DNA from: Polyangiaceae bacterium
GTDB taxonomy: Bacteria > Myxococcota_A > Polyangia > Polyangiales > Polyangiaceae
DNA: 6,140 bases
Assembly (NCBI GenBank): GCA_025934595.1
Contig: JAICXU010000218.1
Location: 1-6,140 of the forward strand
Direction of reading: 5' to 3'
Shown: positions 1 to 6,140 of the stretch, piece after piece
Numbering within the stretch: the stretch's first letter is position 1
Layout: the number at the start of each line of letters is the position of its first letter
The notes under the pieces: model-generated
What the model was told of the DNA's origin: nothing
Databases searched by the model: none
Seen by the model: only the letters and a program-made list of their open reading frames with translations
Translations under genes and position numbers: made by a program

Positions 1-3000
1 ACGCGCGCCTTCTTCGGTGAGGTTCGTGCGCAGCCAAAACGCGCCGTCTCCCACGTGCTCTTCTTCGCCGACGAGATCTCCGGATCCATCGGGCTTCAAC
101 GTGATCGTCCAATTCACCGTCGAGCCGTGATCCGCGGGCGAGCTCGCCGGCATGTCCACGATCTCGGCGGGTCCGCGATTCATCTTGAGCGCGACCGCGC
201 GCGCGTCCATCGAAGGCAGCGGCCCGAGACGCGATTCGGGGCTCGTCGCATCGAGGTACGTTCCCGCCGACGTGGCGCCCGGCGCTCCCGCGAGCACGAC
301 GCCCGGCAAGAACGCGATGCCATGATCGAACATCGGCGCGGCGACGTTCTTCGCTTTCAAGATGGAGGGCTCGGCCGTCTCGCGCGTCTGCACCATCACC
401 TCTTCGGCCGTGATGCCGATGCTCTTGAGGAGGGTGATGAGCAGCATCGCCTTGTCGTCGCAATCGCCTTCGCGTCGCGCGAGAAGCTGCTGCGGCCGAT
501 TCGGGAGCCACCATTCGCCGCTCACGTAGTTGACGTAGCGAATGTCGTCGGAGACGAAGTTGAAGATCGCGCGCACTTTGTCCTCGCGCGACACTTTTCC
601 TTTCGTGAGCTCGGCCGCGAGCCGGCGCACCTCTTCGTCAGGCTCGGTGAAGCCTTTGACGGCTTCGGTGTACCAAGATCGGAAATCGTCCCAGCTCTTG
701 AACGTCGATCCCAAGATCACGGGAACGATCTCGCTCATCTGCGGCGAGAGCGGCTCCTCGGGGACCATCTTCGGATTCGTCCACACGAGCCGCACGATGT
801 GCGTGGCGCCTTGGTCGTGCTCTTCCTTCTTGTCGGGCGCGCCGTGGAGGACGTCGACGTAGAGCGGATGGTCTTTCGGGGTCTCGATGTCGACCTCGTT
901 GTAGAGGAGCGGGTGCGTCGAAGGCGCGCCGGCGTAATCGATGAAATAAAATGGAGCGTCGCCGCGACCTCCGACGGCGGTTGCCGTCCACGTGCGAATC
1001 GCGACCTCGACGACGTCGCCGGGCTGCAAATCAGGCCATTTTACGCGGGGACGCGCGCCTTCGTCGTGCTGCTCGACGGGGAACGCGGTGCCTCCGTCTT
1101 TGCGATGCACGCGCGCGCGCAAAATTTCGGTGAGGTCGCCTTCGGCCGGGAGCTCCTCGACGAGCTCGTCTTGCGTGCGCGGCGCGATCACGATCTCGCG
1201 TGCATATTGAATGAGCTGTGAGACGCGTTTGTCGGGATGCATGACGACTGCGCGCAGCCAATAGAGCTCGCGATCGGCGACGTCCGGTGCGGTGCCCGGC
1301 GGCGGCGCTCCTCTTCGTTTCGCGAGGAGGACTTGCGGCTCGACCAAGTAGTGCTCGTCGCCGGCTTCGTTCGGCTTCGATTTCTCTCGCGCCGCGAGCA
1401 GCTCCTTCGTGCGCGCATCGGCGGGGGCCAGCATGCGGGCACGCGCGAGCGACGCTGTGAGCTCCGCTTCGCTTCTCGGCGTGCGCGGAAGCGCGGCGAG
1501 CACGTCGGCGAGCGTGGTCCATGCGTCCGCTCGATTCGGCGCCCATGCCGCGAGCATCTCGGCGAGAGGCAGCGCCGCTTTCGCATCGCCGTTCACGAGC
1601 ACCGTGTTCACGACGTCGACGGCGTCGTCCGCGTCGTCTTCGGACGCGAAGGTCTCGTTCGCCGCGAGCACCAGATTTTTCCGATCGCGCATCGAGCCGA
1701 CGTACGGCGCGTCCTCGTCGCCGCGTTTCGCGAGCGCGATGCGCGTCGCCGTTTCACGCGCGGGATCGAGCGACGAAGAAACGGCCGCGAGCTCCTCGAG
1801 GAGCGAGTCGGACGCGCGATCGGGCGCGGCGTCGTACGAGCGCTCGAGATCGTGCAGCGCCTCGAGGCGGAGCGCGTCGGCGCCGAGCGAGGTCTTCACG
1901 CGAGCGCGCATCACGACCGCTTCGTCGTCGTTTCCGGTGACGCCGCCTGCGATGGTCGCTTGGGCCCAATCCGTCATACGCGCGTTCAATCGTTCGGCGG
2001 CGAGGCGACGCGTGCAGAATGCAGCTATCGCGTGATCGCCCGCTTTTTCGGCTCTCGCACGCGCCTCGTTCAACCATCCGCTGCGATTCGCACCGGACGT
2101 CGCGATCCAACCGACGAGCGCCAAGCGATCGGCGTCATCCGGCTTGATCGCGTGCGCTGCCGCGTCGAGCATGCCGGGGGCGCGCGGGCTCCGTTCGTCG
2201 TCGGCTCCTCCGAGCGTTCGAAGAAGCGCGGCTTCGAGCTGCGTGTCGACGTCGCCTTTGGCCGCGAGCGTGCGCGTGAGCGGCGTCGTGAGCTTCGTCA
2301 CGTGAGGAGGCTTCGCAGGGAGCTCGATGCGGGCCGCCTCGATCTTCGCCGCGAGCCGCTGTCCTTTTTCGTCGGTGATACGGATGCGCACGCGACCGTC
2401 GTCCTCGAGCGCGCCGGTGCACACCTTCGCGAGCACGAGATGCTTTCCGGCCGCGGCGTGATCGGCGCGCGCGGCGATGCGATCGAAGATCGCCGATCCG
2501 TGCACGTCTTCGCTTTGTCCCGCGTCGGCGCCGTCGATGGAAAGGCGCGCTTGTCCGGATGCCGCGAGCCTCACGACGAACGAGGCGTCTTGCGCCAAGT
2601 CGACGGTGGTCGTGACGATCGAGCAGCTCTCTTTTCTCGGCTCGATCCACAAGTCGAGCGGAACGCCGAGCGCGTCGGAGCCGGCGGGCCGCCACCGTAC
2701 GTCGATCGATCCCCACGCGTACGACGCGGTGTCGTCCGCCATCTTCGCTCCTTTTTCTTCCGGACCCTCGCGACGCGCGAGCCCGCCGCCCGTGTCGCGA
2801 AACGGGCCCAAGAGCGAGGTCCGCGTCGCGATGCCCAGATTCGCGTCCGCCGCGTCTCCGTTCGGTGTCCCCTCGTCGTCGGCGATCCTGCGCGCCGCGA
2901 CGGATGCCTCCGCACGCGCCTCTCTCGACGCGCCTGCTTTGTCGGCGGGCGCGGCCGCGATCTCGTTCAAAGCTTTTTCGGCCGCTCCATGCGAAGCGAC

Positions 3001-3222
3001 GTTCGACAGATCCGAGATGACGGCGATGGCGGCGAGCACGTCGCTCTCTTTCGCCTCGGCCGTCACTGCGCGGGCCTTCGCGAGGTCGATCACCGCGTCC
3101 GGCGTTTCGGCGATCCACTTCGGCTGCGCCGGAGGTGAGGCAGCGTCGCCAGGCGGAGAAAATAGGGCGATCGTGAGGATCGGCGCGAAAAGAAGCGCAG
3201 CGCGGCGCGTCGAAAACTTCAT
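1..3222 (-). CDS. Secreted DUF3857/transglutaminase-like multidomain protein (3' end outside window)
   Basis: The ATG is at 3222-3220, and the frame stays open for 1074 codons to the window edge, so the C-terminus is missing. Residues 1-28 form a signal peptide (K2, R6, R7, then AALLFAPILTIALFS, cleavage near GDAAS), so the product should be periplasmic or secreted. About 135-290 is beta-rich, opening with LLGPFRDTGGGLA and containing GKHLVLAKVC near 260, which resembles a carbohydrate-binding or jelly-roll type module. About 315-615 is Ala/Leu-rich and helical, TPR-like. About 627-745 resembles DUF3857 (WPDLQPGDVVEVAIRTW). About 855-1000 is a transglutaminase-like core: REGDCDDKAMLL gives Cys921, MFDHGIAFLPG gives His967 and YLDATS gives Asp991, so the papain-like triad is intact. 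From about 1035 a DUF3858-like beta domain begins. In this superfamily such enzymes act as proteases, amidases or crosslinkers; the substrate here is unknown. It lies 59 bp downstream of another exported protein gene, probably in the same transcript. Confidence 0.9.
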   Translation of the reverse strand, partial: MKFSTRRAALLFAPILTIALFSPPGDAASPPAQPKWIAETPDAVIDLAKARAVTAEAKESDVLAAIAVISDLSNVASHGAAEKALNEIAAAPADKAGASREARAEASVAARRIADDEGTPNGDAADANLGIATRTSLLGPFRDTGGGLARREGPEEKGAKMADDTASYAWGSIDVRWRPAGSDALGVPLDLWIEPRKESCSIVTTTVDLAQDASFVVRLAASGQARLSIDGADAGQSEDVHGSAIFDRIAARADHAAAGKHLVLAKVCTGALEDDGRVRIRITDEKGQRLAAKIEAARIELPAKPPHVTKLTTPLTRTLAAKGDVDTQLEAALLRTLGGADDERSPRAPGMLDAAAHAIKPDDADRLALVGWIATSGANRSGWLNEARARAEKAGDHAIAAFCTRRLAAERLNARMTDWAQATIAGGVTGNDDEAVVMRARVKTSLGADALRLEALHDLERSYDAAPDRASDSLLEELAAVSSSLDPARETATRIALAKRGDEDAPYVGSMRDRKNLVLAANETFASEDDADDAVDVVNTVLVNGDAKAALPLAEMLAAWAPNRADAWTTLADVLAALPRTPRSEAELTASLARARMLAPADARTKELLAAREKSKPNEAGDEHYLVEPQVLLAKRRGAPPPGTAPDVADRELYWLRAVVMHPDKRVSQLIQYAREIVIAPRTQDELVEELPAEGDLTEILRARVHRKDGGTAFPVEQHDEGARPRVKWPDLQPGDVVEVAIRTWTATAVGGRGDAPFYFIDYAGAPSTHPLLYNEVDIETPKDHPLYVDVLHGAPDKKEEHDQGATHIVRLVWTNPKMVPEEPLSPQMSEIVPVILGSTFKSWDDFRSWYTEAVKGFTEPDEEVRRLAAELTKGKVSREDKVRAIFNFVSDDIRYVNYVSGEWWLPNRPQQLLARREGDCDDKAMLLITLLKSIGITAEEVMVQTRETAEPSILKAKNVAAPMFDHGIAFLPGVVLAGAPGATSAGTYLDATSPESRLGPLPSMDARAVALKMNRGPAEIVDMPASSPADHGSTVNWTITLKPDGSGDLVGEEEHVGDGAFWLRTNLTEEGAR

Positions 3223-3232
3223 GGTGCGAGAG

Positions 3233-3240
3233 CCTACCCT
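3233..3240 (-). promoter_or_regulatory. Probable ribosome binding site of the transglutaminase-like gene
   Basis: On the minus strand AGGGTAGG lies 10 bases before the ATG at 3222. It is a partial Shine-Dalgarno match with rather long spacing. It supports this ATG, which is also the start that yields a clean signal peptide. Confidence 0.4.
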
Positions 3241-3281
3241 GGAGGACGCTCGGGCGGCGCTCGAAGTTCCCGAAAAGACTC

Positions 3282-3875
3282 TCAGAAGAAGCTGACGAGC
3301 GACGCGTGTCCCGCCGTGAGCACGACCGCGATCGTCTGCTTCGTTTGCAAATCGGTCACGTGCACGACGCGCTCGCCCGTCGAGAGCGGCACCGTCATCG
3401 GCACACCGGCGCATCCGCATCCGATCGACGGCTCCTCTTGGATGACGAAGCGATGCGAAAAATTGCCTTCGATTTGCAGCTGCGCCGGCCGAATCGTGAG
3501 CGCGATATCGAGCTCCTCGGTCTCCGTTCCTGGTTTGATCCACACGCCCTGCGGCTCGCACATGTCGCGCACGCAGGTGAGGAACACGAAATGCGGATGG
3601 CTCGTGACCGCGAGCTCCTCTCCGAGTTGGAGCGGCATCGGCTCGTTCGAATCGAAGCGCGCGAGCACTCCGTAAGGCGGCGACAGTGTGCGCACATGAA
3701 CCTCGCGCCTCGCTGAATCGTCGTCGGCCGCCGCGGTCGCGGACGAGAGCGTCCCGAAGCCGACCATGATCGCGATGCCCCAGGTAAACGGCGCGGTCAC
3801 GCGATGCGGCAATGAAATCCGCCGCCAAATTCGCGCGAAAAGGCGCCAATCCTTGCATCGCGAAGCGGGTGCCAC
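3282..3875 (-). CDS. Exported hypothetical protein with two close cysteine pairs
   Basis: I do not recognise this family. From the GTG at 3875 it has 197 residues. A hydrophobic stretch (about 27-45) ends in SSATAAA before DDD at 51-53, which looks like a signal peptide cleaved near residue 50. The mature part of about 147 residues is rich in alternating hydrophobic and polar segments, so probably beta-structured. It carries C101 and C106 (CVRDMC) and C153 and C155 (CGC), which could form disulfides or bind a metal after export. A TTG at 3812-3810 (residue 22) is a serious alternative start: GGCGGCGGA lies just before it, and it would give a signal peptide of ordinary length (PHRVTAPFTWGIAIMVGF onward). 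The gene precedes the transglutaminase-like gene by 59 bp on the same strand with no visible terminator, so an operon is likely. It may be a partner or substrate of that enzyme, but this is inference from position alone. Confidence 0.8.
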   Translation of the reverse strand: MAPASRCKDWRLFARIWRRISLPHRVTAPFTWGIAIMVGFGTLSSATAAADDDSARREVHVRTLSPPYGVLARFDSNEPMPLQLGEELAVTSHPHFVFLTCVRDMCEPQGVWIKPGTETEELDIALTIRPAQLQIEGNFSHRFVIQEEPSIGCGCAGVPMTVPLSTGERVVHVTDLQTKQTIAVVLTAGHASLVSFF

Positions 3876-3920
3876 ATTTCGTCCGCTAGCAAAGTGTGCA
3901 CCGTCGGCTAGGCTGGGATC
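3876..3920. promoter_or_regulatory. Divergent intergenic region with spaced direct repeat
   Basis: This 45-bp gap lies between two divergent genes and should contain or overlap both promoters. It holds a direct repeat of the form TC(C/G)GCTAG(C/G), with GCTAG at 3885-3889 and 3907-3911, 22 bp apart, about two helical turns. No good sigma70 -35/-10 pair is visible for either gene. On the plus strand TAGGCT at 3909-3914 would put a transcription start at or near the GTG at 3921, which would suit a leaderless mRNA, but this is only a possibility. Confidence 0.4.
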
Positions 3921-4769
3921 GTGAGGCTTCGTGCGCTTCTCGCGCTCATGATCGCGTGCTCGGCCGGCGCGTGTTTTTCGTTCGGCGACTTGAGTGGCGG
4001 CGACGACGAGAGCACGTCGTCCGATTCGAGCACGGACTCGACCAGCGACGTCGACGGACGAGCGAGCACCGACGGCGCACGGGCCGACGCCGCGCCGCCG
4101 GATTCAGCGACGAGCGGACCGTTCTGCGCCGGCGATCCCGATGCCACGTTCTGCGCGGACTTCGACGAGAGCACCGATGCGATGGCGGGCTTCTCGTCGC
4201 TGTACGCAAGCGACGGCGGCATCTTCGGGCTCGACGACGAGCTCGTCTCCGGGCCTCGCGCGTTTTTCTCCGGCAACTCCGCGCTTCCTCTCCTCGAGAG
4301 CGCGCACGCCGCGCTCGTGCGGCACACGGGCATCGGTCCGAGCACGCGCCTCGTGCTCGACTTCGACATGCGCATCGACTCGCTCTCCACCCAGAACACG
4401 CAAGTCGAGGCGCTCGCGATCGTGAACAATTCTTCGACACGCTCTTCGATCCAGTTGAACGTGAAATCGACGACGACCGACGTCGGCGAGGAGATCGTCG
4501 AGGCCGACGGCGGCGTCATCTACGACCCGCATTACTTCCCGACGCCGCTTCCCGTGGGAACGTACGTGCACGTGCAGATCGCGGTGCAAATCGGTGCGAC
4601 GCACACGATGACCGTCGTCGTGGGACCCGACACGATGATCGATCACGTCGACATGAATCCGTCGTTCGTCTTCGGCCCCGTCGACCTCTATCTCGGAAAT
4701 GCGTATTCGCCCGGCCCATCCGACGGCGCCAAGATCCATTACGACAATGTATCGTTGACGATCGAATGA
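3921..4769 (+). CDS. Predicted lipoprotein with Ser/Asp-rich linker and beta-sandwich-like domain
   Basis: The product has 282 residues and starts with GTG at 3921; the only Shine-Dalgarno hint is a weak TGGGA. The N-terminus MRLRALLALMIACSAGAC is a lipoprotein-type signal with two candidate lipidated cysteines, C13 and C18. Residues about 24-66 form a low-complexity linker rich in Ser, Asp, Thr and Ala that would hold the rest away from the membrane. C69 and C78 bracket the start of the folded part, and FCADFD at 77-82 resembles the motif that opens concanavalin/LamG-like domains in many myxobacterial lipoproteins (recalled, not searched). The remainder, to about 282, is rich in beta-strand patterns (LVLDFDMRIDSL, VHVQIAVQI, MTVVVG) and ends in KIHYDNVSLTIE, typical of the last strand of such a sandwich. 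A sugar- or surface-binding role is plausible but unproven. Its TGA overlaps the next gene's ATG. Confidence 0.82.
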   Translation: MRLRALLALMIACSAGACFSFGDLSGGDDESTSSDSSTDSTSDVDGRASTDGARADAAPPDSATSGPFCAGDPDATFCADFDESTDAMAGFSSLYASDGGIFGLDDELVSGPRAFFSGNSALPLLESAHAALVRHTGIGPSTRLVLDFDMRIDSLSTQNTQVEALAIVNNSSTRSSIQLNVKSTTTDVGEEIVEADGGVIYDPHYFPTPLPVGTYVHVQIAVQIGATHTMTVVVGPDTMIDHVDMNPSFVFGPVDLYLGNAYSPGPSDGAKIHYDNVSLTIE

Positions 4770-5083
4770 CCGAGGGGCGCTGGAAGAATCCGCCCTATCG
4801 GATCTTCGCGGCCGCCGCCGTCGTCACGTCGCTGCTGTCGTACGGCATGTATCGGAGCTTCGTCGATCACGCGATCGTGGGTCCGACGAGCGCTGCCGCC
4901 GAGCACACGGTGAATGCGCTCGGCCCGAACGGCGAGACGACCGAGCCGAGCCCCGAGCTGCCGGTGTGGCCTCCGCCGTCTGCGACGACGCCCGTCGATC
5001 CCGCTGCGAATCCGATGAGCGGCGCGCTCCCGACGCGCATCGATTGGCCCGACGCATCATCCCATATCGCGAAGCCGAGATGA
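4766..5083 (+). CDS. Small single-pass membrane protein with proline-rich tail
   Basis: I do not recognise this family. The ATG at 4766 overlaps the lipoprotein stop (ATGA at 4766-4769), and no Shine-Dalgarno sequence precedes it, so translation is probably coupled. The frame stays open upstream to 3896, but that part is Arg-rich and antisense-like in composition, so 4766 is the credible start. The product has 105 residues: a basic N-terminus (R5, K7, R12), one hydrophobic segment at about 13-28 (IFAAAAVVTSLLSYGM), then a Pro-, Ala- and Thr-rich tail (PSPELPVWPPPSATTP at 61-76) to the end. The charge pattern favours N-terminus inside and tail in the periplasm. The tail looks disordered and could span the periplasm or bind another protein. 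Coupling to the lipoprotein suggests a joint envelope role. Confidence 0.65.
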   Translation: MTEGRWKNPPYRIFAAAAVVTSLLSYGMYRSFVDHAIVGPTSAAAEHTVNALGPNGETTEPSPELPVWPPPSATTPVDPAANPMSGALPTRIDWPDASSHIAKPR

Positions 5084-5107
5084 ACGCGTGAAGCGCCTCT
5101 TGAGTCG

Positions 5108-5129
5108 CGTGTAGCGTGCATGCTACGCG
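5108..5129. promoter_or_regulatory. Near-perfect palindrome upstream of isocitrate dehydrogenase (candidate operator)
   Basis: The core GTAGCGTGCATGCTAC at 5111-5126 is a 16-bp inverted repeat with 7 of 8 pairs matching. It extends to 5108-5129 with 9 of 11 Watson-Crick pairs, and both mismatches are G-T, so in RNA it could form an almost continuous hairpin. It lies 27 bases before the ATG at 5157 and has no T-run after it, which argues against a factor-independent terminator. A binding site for a dimeric regulator or a 5' UTR hairpin are both possible. Confidence 0.4.
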
Positions 5130-5140
5130 GTGAGGTCCTC

Positions 5141-5146
5141 GAGGAG
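5141..5146 (+). promoter_or_regulatory. Ribosome binding site of icd
   Basis: GAGGAG lies 10 bases before the ATG at 5157. It is the clearest Shine-Dalgarno match in the window and fixes the start of the isocitrate dehydrogenase gene. Confidence 0.6.
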
Positions 5147-5156
5147 CCAAACCGCC

Positions 5157-6140
<984 letters not shown>

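Noticed and set aside
55..3138. Long plus-strand open frames (55-1221 and 1237-3138), nearly continuous opposite the transglutaminase-like gene
   Set aside because: They are in exact codon register antisense to the real gene, Arg-rich, and without domains or ribosome binding sites. This is the usual shadow of a GC-rich gene.
3896..4765. Upstream extension of the small membrane-protein frame
   Set aside because: Its translation is dominated by Arg runs and overlaps the lipoprotein gene in another frame. Sensible protein begins only at 4766.
5111..5126. Factor-independent terminator for the lipoprotein/membrane-protein unit
   Set aside because: The inverted repeat is followed by CGCGGTGAGG rather than a T-run, so it does not meet the pattern.
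5100..5126. Sigma70 promoter for icd with TTGAGT at 5100-5105 as -35
   Set aside because: No acceptable -10 lies at 16-18 bp spacing; the best hexamer, TGCTAC, is a poor match and only 15 bp away.

Overview
The window is GC-rich, gene-dense chromosomal DNA with short intergenic gaps and strong G/C preference at third codon positions. A long-signal secreted transglutaminase-like protein, a lipoprotein with a Ser/Asp-rich linker and an FCADFD motif, and the general codon style all recall Myxococcota, most likely Polyangia. This placement is inferred from style, not from a marker gene. I see no mobile element, RNA gene or CRISPR array.

Layout: two genes on the minus strand read leftwards (3875 to 3282, then 3222 past the left edge). 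A 45-bp divergent gap (3876-3920) separates them from three plus-strand genes: a lipoprotein (3921-4769), a small single-pass membrane protein whose ATG overlaps the lipoprotein stop (4766-5083), and, after a 73-bp gap containing a near-perfect palindrome, isocitrate dehydrogenase (from 5157 past the right edge). Both edge genes are incomplete. Each was translated through to the window edge without meeting a stop.

The left unit encodes envelope proteins. The large one is a predicted periplasmic or secreted protein of at least 1074 residues. It has an N-terminal beta-rich domain, a helical-repeat middle, a DUF3857-like domain, a transglutaminase core with an intact Cys921-His967-Asp991 triad, and the beginning of a DUF3858-like domain. 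The small exported protein upstream, with two close cysteine pairs, is probably co-transcribed with it. The lipoprotein and membrane-anchor pair on the other side are also envelope proteins of unknown role. Isocitrate dehydrogenase is a housekeeping TCA-cycle enzyme with no evident link to its neighbours.

I do not find a convincing new multi-gene system. The most rewarding items are the multidomain transglutaminase with its small Cys-pair neighbour, the palindrome in front of the isocitrate dehydrogenase gene, and the divergent gap with a spaced direct repeat.
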